Shown here: positions 1 to 8,447 of the stretch, piece by piece
Layout of the letters: every line of letters begins with the position of its first letter
Numbering within the stretch: the stretch's first letter is position 1
Source: Aliidiomarina sanyensis
GTDB taxonomy: Bacteria; Pseudomonadota; Gammaproteobacteria; Enterobacterales; Alteromonadaceae
Reading direction: 5' to 3'
DNA length: 64,000 nt
Assembly: GCF_003987175.1 (NCBI RefSeq)
Contig: NZ_PIPM01000006.1
Span: 1 to 64,000, forward strand
The notes under the pieces: generated by a model
The model's input: the letters and a program-made list of their open reading frames with translations, nothing else
Database searches by the model: none
Told to the model about the DNA's origin: nothing
Made by a program: the position numbers and the translations under genes

Positions 1-127
1 ACTGGGTCTGGTATCGCTGATGGACAGTTACCATCAGCTCAAATGTAACCTATGAACCGCCGTGGTACGGAACCGTATGCCCGGTGGTGTGAGAGGACGG
101 AGGCCAGGAGGCCTCCTCCTACTCGAT
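1..127 (+). mobile_element. 3' end of a group II intron (domains V and VI)
   Basis: The sequence folds as the last two domains of a bacterial group II intron. A domain V-like hairpin pairs ACCGCCG (56-62) with CGGTGGT (82-88) around an inner hairpin capped near GGAA. A domain VI hairpin pairs GGAGGCC (99-105) with GGCCTCC (110-116) and, further out, GAG/AGGA (91-97) with TCCT/CTC. A single bulged A at 121 sits where the branch-point adenosine is expected. The 3' splice junction would be at about 127 or 128, six to seven bases after the bulged A. The reverse transcriptase/maturase would lie upstream, outside the window; the first ~48 bases could be its last codons (open to TAA at 46-48), but that is only a guess. 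Intron identity is inferred from fold and layout, not from a search. Confidence 0.75.
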
Positions 128-294
128 TAGAATTCTAAATCGTCTACTTCGAGGTCGTAACAGTAGTCGATATCCATCAACTCGCGCTCGAGACGTTTGC
201 GCTCTTTCAGTGCTTCAATTTCACGCCACTTCCGCTTCGCCCGGCCCTTACTTGACTTCTCAGATGCGTTGCTGAGTTCTTCTGTATGGTTCAT
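127..294 (-). CDS. DUF3545 family small protein
   Basis: Encodes 55 residues beginning MNHTEELSNASEKSSKG. A basic, charged helix (GRAKRKWREIEALKERKRLEREL) is followed by an acidic tail, MDIDYCYDLEVDDLEF. This resembles the DUF3545 family of short proteins found in marine gammaproteobacteria, whose function is not known. The ATG is preceded by a good ribosome-binding site, GGGGAG, five bases upstream. The stop codon (TTA on the plus strand, 127-129) coincides with the 3' end of the group II intron, so the C-terminus may have been set or altered by the intron insertion. The gene faces away from the intron's direction of transcription. Family assignment is from memory of the sequence pattern. 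Confidence 0.75.
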   Translation of the reverse strand: MNHTEELSNASEKSSKGRAKRKWREIEALKERKRLERELMDIDYCYDLEVDDLEF

Positions 295-423
295 GAGCTC
301 CCCCTTTAGAGTATCGCTAGTATCGCTTTTTGATTGTTTTTTAGCGCATCAACATAGTGCCACAACCGGGATAAATGTAAAGCGATTTTGTTACATAAAT
401 GTGATCAACCTATTACGTTTGCC

Positions 424-1074
424 TTACCAACGAATGGGTTGATGCCCTTGGCGCACTAGCCACTCATTTGCGAGGCGGAAGTGTCCGCAGGTGAGGAAGC
501 CACGGTGGGCGGAGAGGGGAGAGGGATGAACCGATTCGAGCACATAATGGCGTTCGCGATCGACGGGAGCGGCCACAGTTTGGGCATGTTTGCCCCAGAG
601 CATAAAGACCATCGGATGCATTTGGTTAAGATGTTCGACGGTGGCTTGCGTAAAGGTTTGCCACCCCCAACGTGCATGTGAGGCGGGCTCTCCTTCCCGA
701 ACGGTCAGCGCAGTATTTAACAACAACACGCCTTGTTCGGCCCAGTGACTCAGGTCCCCATGGGTCGGGATCTGAAAGTTCGGGTCATCATGCTGTATGG
801 CTTTATAAATATTCTTAAGGGAAGGTGGTGGCGTAACTCCGCGCGGTACAGAGAATGCTAAACCGTGTGCTTGGCCGGGCTGATGGTATGGATCCTGCCC
901 CAAAATAACCACTTTGACGCGGTTCGCTGGGGTGAGTTGAAACGCTCGGAAGACATCCTCTTTGGCTGGGTACACGGGCTTATCACCCGCGCGATCTGCC
1001 AGCACTCGCGCTCGAAGCTCACGAAAATACGCTTGCTGCCGCTGAACATCAAATAAAGGCGCCCAGGATTCCAT
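424..1074 (-). CDS. ung: Uracil-DNA glycosylase
   Basis: Encodes a 216-residue family 1 uracil-DNA glycosylase, which cuts uracil from DNA to start base-excision repair. The water-activating motif GQDPYH is present within VVILGQDPYHQPGQAHGLAF, the LLLNTALTVR segment follows, and the C-terminal HPSPLSAHRG motif carries the catalytic histidine. Length matches the family (about 220-230). The start is taken as the ATG at 1074, giving MESWAPLF, because GGGAGG lies four bases upstream; a TTG four codons earlier overlaps that site and is unlikely. The gene is divergent from trmJ, with the large repeat array between the two starts. Confidence 0.97.
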   Translation of the reverse strand: MESWAPLFDVQRQQAYFRELRARVLADRAGDKPVYPAKEDVFRAFQLTPANRVKVVILGQDPYHQPGQAHGLAFSVPRGVTPPPSLKNIYKAIQHDDPNFQIPTHGDLSHWAEQGVLLLNTALTVREGEPASHARWGWQTFTQATVEHLNQMHPMVFMLWGKHAQTVAAPVDRERHYVLESVHPSPLSAHRGFLTCGHFRLANEWLVRQGHQPIRW

Positions 1075-1138
1075 TTTGCCTCCCAATCAATGAATGCCCG
1101 CTATCATGCCAAGCTTCTATACTCCCAGCAAGCGCATC

Positions 1139-1625
1139 GTAGCCAACGCACCGCGTTGGGCTTTCAACCCTCGCTCCCAACGCTGTGCGTTGGCTACGAT
1201 CATCACTCGGCGAAGGCGTCGCTTCCAACCCTCGCTCCCAACGCTGTGCGTTGGCTACGATCATCACCCGGCGAAGGCGTCGCTTCCAACCCTCGCTCCC
1301 AACGCGGTGCGTTGGCTACGATCATCACTCGGCGAAGGCGTCGCTTTCAACCCTCGCTCCCAACGCGGTGCGTTGGCTACGATCATTACTCGGCGAAGGC
1401 GTCGCTTCCAACCCTCGCTCCCAACGCGGTGCGTTGGCTACGATCATTACTCGGCGAAGGCGTCGCTTTCAACCATCGTTCCCAACGCGGTGCGTTGGCT
1501 ACGATCATCACCCGGCGAAGGCGTCGCTTTCAACCATCGTTCCCAACGCTGTGCGTTGGCTACGATCATCACTCGGCGAAGGCGTCGCTTCCAACCCCTT
1601 GCTCCCAACGCGGTGCGTTGGCTAC
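1139..1625. repeat. REP/BIME array, nine palindromes, 61-bp period
   Basis: This fills most of the 680-bp gap between the divergent genes ung and trmJ. One plus-orientation palindrome (GTAG CCAACGC ACC GCGTTGG, from 1139) is followed by eight copies in the opposite orientation (CCAACGC-N3-GCGTTGGCTAC). Equivalent points fall at 1181, 1242, 1303, 1364, 1425, 1486, 1547 and 1609, so the period is 61 except for a last step of 62 caused by one extra base. The spacer carries ATCATCACTCGGCGAAGGCG and varies by only a few substitutions. Because 61 is not a multiple of three, the array is open in several frames, which gives spurious repetitive ORFs. The 5' GTAG next to the palindrome is the hallmark of RAYT-associated REPs. 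No gene is seen in 1087-1756. Confidence 0.9.
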
Positions 1626-1756
1626 CGTCATCACCTATGCGCGCACCGGATGTGTTGGTGGATGAAAAAATGTGGGGGCTGTGGTATGCTCGCGCGGTTT
1701 TCTGAACACGCGTTTGGGCTGGGCGGTCGGTACCGCAAAAAAGGGTAAAAGTCTCC

Positions 1757-2509
1757 ATGTTAGATAAAGTTCGCGTCATTTTGGTTGGTACAACGGATCA
1801 GCGGAATATTGGCTCTGCCGCTCGGGCGATGAAGACGATGGGCATCCATGAATTGGTCCTCGTTCAGCCGGAAGAGTTGCCAGAGGGTAAAGCACAAGCC
1901 TTGGCTGCGGGCGCAACGGATGTCCTAGCGAAAGCGCAAATTATGGACTCTTTGGCTGATGCGTTGGCAGATTGCCAATTGGTGTTGGCGACAAGCGCGC
2001 GGAACCGAACGTTAGATTGGCCGCAGCTAACTCCGCGCGAAGCGGGTGAAAAAGCTGTGCAAGAGGGGTTGGCTGGAGCGAAAGTGGCGATTGTATTTGG
2101 TCGTGAGGCGAGTGGATTGACCAATGAAGAGCTCCAGATGGCGGACTTCCATCTGCATATTCCCGCGAATCCAGAATACAGTTCACTCAACTTAGCGATG
2201 GCGGTGCAGACGGTTTGTTATGAGGTCCGCATGGCGGCTCTGGCGGCAGCGGAAGCGCCGGAATCGGTTCGTTCAAGTGACGTCGAGTATCCGCTACATG
2301 ACGATATCGAAGGGTTCTATGCGCATTTAGAACGTGTGCTCGGCCACACGGGCTTTATTATTCGCAAGCATCCGGGCATGGTGATGACGAAGTTGCGCCG
2401 CTTATTTAATCGTGCGCGTCCGGAGAAGAATGAACTGAATATTTTACGTGGGGTGTTGTCGTCAGTGGAACGCCTTGCGCCATCGAATGAAAAGCGGTCA
2501 CCTGACTGA
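1757..2509 (+). CDS. trmJ: tRNA (cytidine/uridine-2'-O-)-methyltransferase TrmJ
   Basis: A 250-residue SPOUT methyltransferase that 2'-O-methylates position 32 of tRNA anticodon loops. The SPOUT knot motifs are clear: the N-terminal NIGSAARAMKTMGI, IVFGREASGLTNEEL in the middle, and NPEYSSLNLAMAVQTVCYE for SAM binding. The C-terminal ~80 residues form the helical extension typical of TrmJ. In Enterobacteria trmJ lies directly upstream of iscR-iscS; here it is followed by iscS at 33 bp with no iscR. Ribosome-binding site is weak (AAGGGT). A -10-like TATGCT at 1685-1690 lies between the repeat array and the gene but has no good -35. Confidence 0.96.
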   Translation: MLDKVRVILVGTTDQRNIGSAARAMKTMGIHELVLVQPEELPEGKAQALAAGATDVLAKAQIMDSLADALADCQLVLATSARNRTLDWPQLTPREAGEKAVQEGLAGAKVAIVFGREASGLTNEELQMADFHLHIPANPEYSSLNLAMAVQTVCYEVRMAALAAAEAPESVRSSDVEYPLHDDIEGFYAHLERVLGHTGFIIRKHPGMVMTKLRRLFNRARPEKNELNILRGVLSSVERLAPSNEKRSPD

Positions 2510-2542
2510 TTGCCCCGTCATCTCGTTTCGAAGGAATAAGCC

Positions 2543-3694
2543 ATGAGAAAGCCTGTCTACCTTGATTATGCAGCTACGACCCCGGTCGATCCGCGGGTTG
2601 CCGAGTGCATGATGGGTTTTCTCACTATGGATGGCGTATTTGGAAATCCTGCATCTCGGTCGCATCGGTTTGGTTGGCAGGCTGAGGAAGCGGTGGATAT
2701 CGCGCGCGAACAAATTGCTCAGTTGATTCATGCGGATCCGCGCGAGATTGTCTTTACTTCTGGGGCGACGGAAGCTAGCAATCTTGCAATCAAAGGGGTG
2801 ATGGAGTTTCATCAAAACCGCGGCAAACATGTGGTCACAGTGGTGACGGAGCATAAAGCGACTCTAGACACCTGTGCCGCACTTGAGGCCGCCGGATTTG
2901 AAGTGACTTACTTGCCGGTTGATGCGCAAGGAGCGCTTGATCTTGCTGATGTGCAGCAAGCACTGCGACCTGATACGGTGTTGTTGTCGGTCATGCAGGT
3001 CAATAACGAAACGGGTGTGATGCATCCAATTCGTGAGCTTGCTCAACTTGCCCATGAGAATGGCACGCTCATTCACGTGGATGCGGCTCAAAGTGTTGGC
3101 AAGATCGCGGTTGATGTGCGCGACCTCGATGTGGACCTGATGTCGATCTCAGCGCATAAAATGTACGGGCCGAAAGGTATCGGTGCGCTATTCGTGCGTC
3201 GGAATCCGCGGGTTCTTTTGCAATCTCAGATCCACGGCGGTGGGCACGAACGAGGGATGCGTTCAGGGACACTTGCGCCCCATCAAATTGCCGGATTTGG
3301 CCAAGCAGCCGCCATCGCGTCAGAAGCGCTTGAACAGGACGGTTATCGGATTGGGCTGCTCCGCGCACAATTGTGGACGGGTCTGCAAAACATCCCCGGC
3401 ATTGTCTTGAATACGGATTTGAAGCGCAGTGTGCCGGGTATTCTCAATATTGGATTTGAGGGGATTGAAGGCGAAACTTTACTGATGGCGCTCGGCCAGC
3501 TCGCGGTATCTTCAGGATCCGCGTGCAACAGTGCGAGTGTCGAGCCCTCTTATGTCCTGCGCGCAATGGGGCGATCGGATGCGGTGGCGCACGCAAGCAT
3601 TCGCTTGAGTGTGGGTCGTTTTACAACCGAGGAAGAAATCGATTTCGCTGCGCAGCTCGTGAACGATACGGTCACTGGACTGCGCAGCAGCTAA
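2543..3694 (+). CDS. iscS: Cysteine desulfurase IscS, solitary and C-terminally short
   Basis: A 383-residue PLP-dependent cysteine desulfurase that takes sulfur from L-cysteine as a persulfide for Fe-S clusters and tRNA thiolation. Key residues fall at the same positions as in E. coli IscS: His104 (TEHKATLDT), the PLP lysine Lys206 ([10 protein letters not shown]) and the persulfide Cys328 ([21 protein letters not shown]). The protein stops about 21 residues before the E. coli enzyme (404), removing the tail that contributes to IscU contact. No iscR, iscU, iscA, hscBA or fdx is present; the next gene is msrA on the opposite strand, then ndk. The ribosome-binding site is AAGGAA. It may serve mainly tRNA thiolation or supply another assembly system (inference). 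Confidence 0.93.
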   Translation: MRKPVYLDYAATTPVDPRVAECMMGFLTMDGVFGNPASRSHRFGWQAEEAVDIAREQIAQLIHADPREIVFTSGATEASNLAIKGVMEFHQNRGKHVVTVVTEHKATLDTCAALEAAGFEVTYLPVDAQGALDLADVQQALRPDTVLLSVMQVNNETGVMHPIRELAQLAHENGTLIHVDAAQSVGKIAVDVRDLDVDLMSISAHKMYGPKGIGALFVRRNPRVLLQSQIHGGGHERGMRSGTLAPHQIAGFGQAAAIASEALEQDGYRIGLLRAQLWTGLQNIPGIVLNTDLKRSVPGILNIGFEGIEGETLLMALGQLAVSSGSACNSASVEPSYVLRAMGRSDAVAHASIRLSVGRFTTEEEIDFAAQLVNDTVTGLRSS

Positions 3695-3701
3695 ATCGAT
3701 A

Positions 3702-4241
3702 TTATTTCAAACGTGCGGCAAAGGTCTTTTTGAATTTCGCTAACTTGGGTGATACGACGGCCTGACAGTACTGGTTTTGCGGATTCCGCTCAAAGTAGTT
3801 GTCGTGGTAGTCCTCCGCTGGATAGAAGGTTTCAAGTGCTGCAACCTGCGTGGCAACTGGATCTGGCCACATCTTGTCTGCTTCAATCTCCGCGATAATT
3901 TCATGGGCGGCTGCTTCTTGAGCCGGAGAATGGAAGAAAATGGCGGTCCGGTATTGCGTACCAATATCATTCCCCTGCCGGTTCACTTGCGTTGGATCAT
4001 GCAGCGCAAAGAATATCTCGAGTAGTTCACGGTAACTGATCACGGTTGGATCAAAGGTGATTTGCACCACCTCTGCGTGGCCGGTGGAACCGGTGCACAC
4101 TTCTTTGTAAGTTGGGTTTTCGGTATGCCCACCCGCATAGCCTGATTTGACCCGAGCGACACCTTGCAGTTGATTAAAAGCGGATTCTAAACACCAGAAG
4201 CACCCTCCCGCCAGGGTGGCTTGTTCTAACGCACTACTCAT
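3702..4241 (-). CDS. msrA: Peptide-methionine (S)-S-oxide reductase MsrA
   Basis: A 179-residue enzyme that reduces the S-epimer of methionine sulfoxide in proteins and so repairs oxidative damage. The catalytic motif GCFWC lies at residues 13-17, followed by GYAGGHTENPTYKEVCTGSTGHAEVV, which is diagnostic of MsrA. The start is the ATG at 4241, with AGGTGG nine bases upstream; a longer reading frame of 28 extra residues has no signal for initiation and is not conserved in character. Convergent with iscS, seven bases apart, at a place where the isc operon would be expected. Confidence 0.96.
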   Translation of the reverse strand: MSSALEQATLAGGCFWCLESAFNQLQGVARVKSGYAGGHTENPTYKEVCTGSTGHAEVVQITFDPTVISYRELLEIFFALHDPTQVNRQGNDIGTQYRTAIFFHSPAQEAAAHEIIAEIEADKMWPDPVATQVAALETFYPAEDYHDNYFERNPQNQYCQAVVSPKLAKFKKTFAARLK

Positions 4242-4331
4242 CTCGTTCCACCTTTCAAATAAACATCTAGACGGCCAAAATACATGAGCGCAAAAAATTT
4301 GCAAGTGCTTGTAGGGGCACGTCAAGATTTA

Positions 4332-4361
4332 TTGGGAAAAATTCCTTGAATCGCGTATAAT
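4332..4361 (+). promoter_or_regulatory. Predicted sigma-70 promoter of ndk
   Basis: TTGGGA (4332-4337) and a perfect TATAAT (4356-4361) are separated by 18 bases, 40 bp upstream of the ndk start. It lies in the divergent region between msrA and ndk. Confidence 0.6.
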
Positions 4362-4400
4362 CCGCGCGACTTTTTTTATAACTTGAACCGGGAGTAACAC

Positions 4401-4832
4401 ATGGCTTTGGAACGTACTTTGTCCATCATTAAGCCTGACGCGGTTGCGAAAAACGTAATCGGCGCAATCGTAAATCGTTTTGAATCTGCAGGTCTGCGTA
4501 TCGTGGGTCAGAAAATGATGCACCTGAGCAAAGAGCAAGCAGAAGGCTTTTACGCTGAACATAAAGAGCGTCCGTTCTTTGGCGCATTGGTCGAGTTCAT
4601 GACTTCAGGTCCAATCGTCGTTATGGCGTTGGAAGGTGAAGATGCGGTTCGTAAAAACCGTGAAATCATGGGTGCAACCAACCCACAAGAAGCTGCGGCA
4701 GGAACCTTGCGCGCAGACTACGCAGAAACCATCGATGAGAACGCAGTTCACGGTTCCGATGCGGTTGAATCTGCAGCACGCGAAATCGCCTATTTCTTCT
4801 CTGATGAAGAAGTTTGTGCTCGTACCCGCTAA
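4401..4832 (+). CDS. ndk: Nucleoside diphosphate kinase
   Basis: A 143-residue NDP kinase that moves the gamma phosphate of ATP onto other (d)NDPs through a phosphohistidine. The N-terminus [20 protein letters not shown] and the catalytic [21 protein letters not shown], with the phosphorylated histidine, are intact and the length is exactly that of the family. The ribosome-binding site is GGGAG. It has its own promoter and terminator, so it is probably monocistronic. Confidence 0.98.
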   Translation: MALERTLSIIKPDAVAKNVIGAIVNRFESAGLRIVGQKMMHLSKEQAEGFYAEHKERPFFGALVEFMTSGPIVVMALEGEDAVRKNREIMGATNPQEAAAGTLRADYAETIDENAVHGSDAVESAAREIAYFFSDEEVCARTR

Positions 4833-4854
4833 AATAGTAGGGAAGCGCACAGAG

Positions 4855-4879
4855 AAAAGGGGCTTTGAGCCCCTTTTTT
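4855..4879 (+). terminator. Rho-independent terminator after ndk
   Basis: AAAAGGGGCT pairs with AGCCCCTTTT around a TTG loop and runs into six T residues. Confidence 0.9.
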
Positions 4880-4922
4880 GACCGCACGAAAAGAAATTTG
4901 CTGAAGAAATATTGAGGTCGTC

Positions 4923-6095
4923 ATGACAGTAAGCACTTGCAACCCGAGCACCGAGCAAAGCGCCGGAACCGCAAAAAAAGTTAACCTGCTGGATTTAAAC
5001 AAGCAGGGCATGCGGGATTTCTTTGCCCAGCTAGGGGAGAAGCCGTTTCGCGCCGAACAGGTGATGAAGTGGGTCTATCATTACTGCGAAGATGACTTCG
5101 ATAAGATGACAAACTTAAACAAAGCCTTGCGAGCCAAGCTTAAAGAAGTTGCTGAGGTGCGTGCGCCGGAGATTAAAGTTCAGCAGCAATCGGCCGATGG
5201 AACCATTAAGTTCGCGATGGATTTAGGGGACGGTCAGGAGGTTGAGTCTGTTTGGATTCCTGAAGACGACCGCGCAACGCTGTGCGTATCCTCTCAAGTG
5301 GGCTGTGCTCTGGAATGTACCTTCTGCTCTACGGGGCATCAAGGGTTCAACCGGAACTTGAAAGTGTCAGAAATCATTGGCCAAGTGTGGCGGGTGAGTA
5401 AGCTGCTTGGTCCGTTCGGTGAAACGAATGTGAAAGCGGTGACCAATGTCGTCATGATGGGGATGGGTGAGCCGTTGTTGAACCTCAAGAATGTTGTCCC
5501 AGCGATGGAGCTGATGCTCGATGATTACGGCTTTGGTCTGTCCAAGCGACGGGTGACCTTAAGTACCTCAGGTGTCGTGCCTGCACTTGACCTGTTGCGC
5601 GAGCAAATTGATGTGGCCTTGGCAATTTCACTTCACGCACCAACGAATGATTTGCGTGATGAGATTGTGCCCATTAACAAAAAGTATCCGATTGAAGAGT
5701 TTTTGGCCGCGTCACGTCGGTATATCGAAAACTCGAAAGCACAATCGAAGGTGACCGTGGAGTATGTCATGTTGGATCATATTAATGACTCAACGGATCA
5801 AGCACATCAGTTGGCGAGCGTATTGAAAGGAACACCCAGTAAAATAAACTTAATTCCTTTTAATCCCTTCCCCGGCTCTGAGTATGGTCGTTCGAGTAAT
5901 TCTCGTATTGATCGTTTCTCAAAGGTATTGATGCAGCACGGTTATACCGTTATCGTTAGAAAGACGCGTGGGGACGATATTGACGCGGCGTGTGGACAGC
6001 TCGTCGGGGATGTAGTGGATCGCACAAAACGCTTATTGAAAAAACAACAAAAACAAAAGAATGGGGAACCGATTAAGGTAAATGTGGTCGGTTAG
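4923..6095 (+). CDS. rlmN: 23S rRNA/tRNA adenine-C2 methyltransferase RlmN
   Basis: A 390-residue radical-SAM enzyme that methylates C2 of A2503 in 23S rRNA and A37 in some tRNAs. The [4Fe-4S] motif CX3CX2C is seen as [11 protein letters not shown], the SAM-binding GMGEPLLN segment follows, and the catalytic C-terminal cysteine is in [12 protein letters not shown]. The N-terminus carries a ~20-residue Ser/Thr-rich lead before [31 protein letters not shown] lies just upstream of the chosen ATG. In many gammaproteobacteria pilF follows rlmN; here rodZ follows directly after 58 bp. Confidence 0.97.
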   Translation: MTVSTCNPSTEQSAGTAKKVNLLDLNKQGMRDFFAQLGEKPFRAEQVMKWVYHYCEDDFDKMTNLNKALRAKLKEVAEVRAPEIKVQQQSADGTIKFAMDLGDGQEVESVWIPEDDRATLCVSSQVGCALECTFCSTGHQGFNRNLKVSEIIGQVWRVSKLLGPFGETNVKAVTNVVMMGMGEPLLNLKNVVPAMELMLDDYGFGLSKRRVTLSTSGVVPALDLLREQIDVALAISLHAPTNDLRDEIVPINKKYPIEEFLAASRRYIENSKAQSKVTVEYVMLDHINDSTDQAHQLASVLKGTPSKINLIPFNPFPGSEYGRSSNSRIDRFSKVLMQHGYTVIVRKTRGDDIDAACGQLVGDVVDRTKRLLKKQQKQKNGEPIKVNVVG

Positions 6096-6153
6096 CCTAT
6101 TACGATATCGATTCCGGCGATGGATTGCCTCAAAGTAGTGAATTCAGCTAAAC

Positions 6154-7203
6154 ATGACCGATACCAAACAAAATGAAGAGCTCCCTCTTGACGAGGAGAG
6201 CGAAGGCCAAGTGGATACGCAGGTAACCCCTGGGGAGTTGTTGCGCGCTGCGCGTGAGCAAGCGGGTTTGTCTGTGAGCCAAATTGCTGACCGACTGCGT
6301 CTTCGGCGTTCACAGATCGAAGAGCTTGAAGCCAATGAATTTAGTAAGTACGTCGGTGGAACATATATCCGCGGTTACTTGCGTTCATACGCCAAACTTG
6401 TAAACCTGAACGAAGCGAGTGTTATCGCCGCGTACCAAAGCTTTATCGGCGAAGAAGTCCCTCCCGGCCAAATGCAAAGTTTCTCGCGCAAAACCAAGCT
6501 TGAATCACAAGACAACAAGCTGATGCTGATCACGTGGATCATTATCCTCTTGTTGATTGGTTCGGTCGCGGTTTTTGTTTGGCAACAATTTATCGAAGAG
6601 CAAAACGGCAACGGCCTCTCATCGTCCGCAACGACAACGTCGACTCAAGCGCGTGAACGAGCCACTTCAACGACGACTCCTCAGCGCGAATTGGAGCGTC
6701 AACGGGATCCGATTGACCCACGTGATCGCGATGATGTGATCGCACCAGAGGAAACCGAAACTTTGGTGGAAGCCCCGGTTGAGCCAGTCGTGGTGCCAGA
6801 AGTATCAACTGAAACGACAGAATCAGAAAGCACTGTCTCTGAATCCACCAGCGCGTCAACGAGCCAAACGCCCGTCAGTACACAGCCACCTCGGCAGACT
6901 TCGGACGTTCAATCGACACGCTCTGAGCCAGCTGCATCGCCGGCGGGTTCAGAGATCCCAGACGCTGAATTGGTATTGACGTTTGCAGATGATTGTTGGG
7001 TTCGAATCGAAGATGCGACCGGTGCTGTAATTGCATTCGGCGTCAAACAAGCGGGGCATGTGATGCCGTTAGAAGGCGAAGCGCCTTTTGAGTTAACCTT
7101 GGGAGCTCCCCAAGCCGTTTCTGTTTATTTTCGTGGTGAATCGATTGACTTGAGTTCCTACCGTGGGCGCACAGCGCGCTTCCGCTTGCCTGCCGAAGGT
7201 TAA
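6154..7203 (+). CDS. rodZ: Cytoskeleton protein RodZ
   Basis: A 349-residue bitopic membrane protein that links MreB filaments to the elongasome and maintains rod shape. Residues ~27-95 form a helix-turn-helix domain (GELLRAAREQAGLSVSQIADRLRLRRSQIEELE), one transmembrane helix lies at about 123-145, then a Thr/Ser/Pro/Glu-rich periplasmic linker (~150-265) and a C-terminal DUF4115 beta domain (LVLTFADDCWVRIEDATGAVIAFG). The order matches E. coli RodZ. The linker is low-complexity. The gene keeps its conserved place upstream of ispG. No strong ribosome-binding site is visible. Confidence 0.95.
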   Translation: MTDTKQNEELPLDEESEGQVDTQVTPGELLRAAREQAGLSVSQIADRLRLRRSQIEELEANEFSKYVGGTYIRGYLRSYAKLVNLNEASVIAAYQSFIGEEVPPGQMQSFSRKTKLESQDNKLMLITWIIILLLIGSVAVFVWQQFIEEQNGNGLSSSATTTSTQARERATSTTTPQRELERQRDPIDPRDRDDVIAPEETETLVEAPVEPVVVPEVSTETTESESTVSESTSASTSQTPVSTQPPRQTSDVQSTRSEPAASPAGSEIPDAELVLTFADDCWVRIEDATGAVIAFGVKQAGHVMPLEGEAPFELTLGAPQAVSVYFRGESIDLSSYRGRTARFRLPAEG

Positions 7204-7254
7204 GCCAACGGTGAACCACTGAAGCGTGTTCCGAAAAGAGAGTAGTTACCGAAC

Positions 7255-8370
7255 ATGAATCACGAATCTCCTATTATTCGCCGCAAGAGCCGTCGTATTT
7301 ACGTCGGCTCTGTGCCTATTGGTGATGGGGCACCCATCGCTGTCCAGTCGATGACCAACACCTTAACAACGGATGTCGACGCGACGGTTGCACAAATTGA
7401 GCGCATTGTCGCAGCAGGGGGAGATATTGTCCGCGTTTCCGTTCCAACCATGGACGCGGCGGAAGCGTTCAAGCAAATTCGAGAGCGCGTGGAGGTTCCA
7501 CTCGTTGCAGACATCCATTTTGATTATCGGATTGCGTTAAAAGTTGCTGAGTACGGAGTGGACTGTTTGCGCATCAATCCAGGGAATATCGGCAATGAAG
7601 AGCGGATTCGCGCGGTTGTCGATGCTGCACGTGACCGCAATATTCCTATTCGTATTGGTGTCAATGCGGGCTCACTCGAGCGTGACATTCAAGAAAAGTA
7701 TGGTGAGCCGACGGGCGCAGCGCTAGTCGAGTCAGCGATGCGCCACGTGGATATTCTCGATCGCCTAAATTTTCAGGATTTTAAGGTGAGCGTGAAAGCA
7801 TCTGATGTCTTTCTTGCTGTGGATGCTTATCGCATTTTGGCGAAGCAAATCGAACAACCATTGCATTTGGGCATTACCGAAGCGGGAGGCGCGCGGGCCG
7901 GTGCTGTCAAATCGGCAATTGGCTTGGGGATGTTGTTAGCAGAGGGGATTGGCGACACGATTCGCATCTCGCTCGCAGCAGATCCTGTCGAAGAGATCAA
8001 AGTGGGCTTTGATATTTTGAAGTCACTGCGCATTCGCAGCCGTGGTATCAACTTTATCGCCTGTCCGAGTTGTTCCCGTCAGGAGTTTGATGTGATTTCG
8101 ACGGTCAATGCTTTGGAACAACGGTTGGAAGACATCGTGACCCCGCTCGATGTGTCGGTCATTGGCTGTGTGGTGAACGGACCCGGTGAAGCCATGGTTG
8201 CTCAGATTGGCTTGGCAGGTGCGAAAAATAAAAGCGGCTTTTATATGGATGGTGAGCGTCAGAAGTTGCGTATCGACAATGGAAATATTGTGGATGAGCT
8301 TGAGGCCCAGATCCGTGCGTATGTGCAGCGCCGTGAGCGCGAACAACCGATCGATATCAAGAACCTCTGA
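7255..8370 (+). CDS. ispG: 4-hydroxy-3-methylbut-2-en-1-yl diphosphate synthase (flavodoxin) IspG
   Basis: A 371-residue [4Fe-4S] enzyme of the MEP isoprenoid pathway that turns MEcPP into HMBPP. The iron-sulfur cysteines are visible in [11 protein letters not shown] and [10 protein letters not shown], and the TIM-barrel start [24 protein letters not shown]-like segment is intact. Length equals that of E. coli IspG (372). It keeps its usual place between rodZ and hisS. Confidence 0.98.
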   Translation: MNHESPIIRRKSRRIYVGSVPIGDGAPIAVQSMTNTLTTDVDATVAQIERIVAAGGDIVRVSVPTMDAAEAFKQIRERVEVPLVADIHFDYRIALKVAEYGVDCLRINPGNIGNEERIRAVVDAARDRNIPIRIGVNAGSLERDIQEKYGEPTGAALVESAMRHVDILDRLNFQDFKVSVKASDVFLAVDAYRILAKQIEQPLHLGITEAGGARAGAVKSAIGLGMLLAEGIGDTIRISLAADPVEEIKVGFDILKSLRIRSRGINFIACPSCSRQEFDVISTVNALEQRLEDIVTPLDVSVIGCVVNGPGEAMVAQIGLAGAKNKSGFYMDGERQKLRIDNGNIVDELEAQIRAYVQRREREQPIDIKNL

Positions 8371-8371
8371 T

Positions 8372-8400
8372 TTTACCTGATTCCCTAAACACCCTATAAT
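8372..8400 (+). promoter_or_regulatory. Predicted sigma-70 promoter of hisS
   Basis: TTTACC (8372-8377) and a perfect TATAAT (8395-8400) are 17 bases apart. The promoter sits just after the ispG stop, so hisS-yfgM-bamB can be transcribed separately from the genes before. Confidence 0.6.
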
Positions 8401-8447
8401 GCCGGCTTTGCAAATTACGGTCGATTGAGTACAGGAATACCGAAACA

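Noticed and set aside
1139-1625. CRISPR array
   Set aside because: Repeats are regular, but the sequence between palindromes is also the same from unit to unit, so there are no unique spacers, and no cas gene is nearby.
1090-1779. Four long overlapping frames (110 to 203 residues) on both strands with repetitive peptides such as RSQRGALATIITRRRRRF
   Set aside because: They are translations of the 61-bp palindrome array. The period is not a multiple of three, so the same repeat is open in several frames; none has a ribosome-binding site or a non-repeated core.
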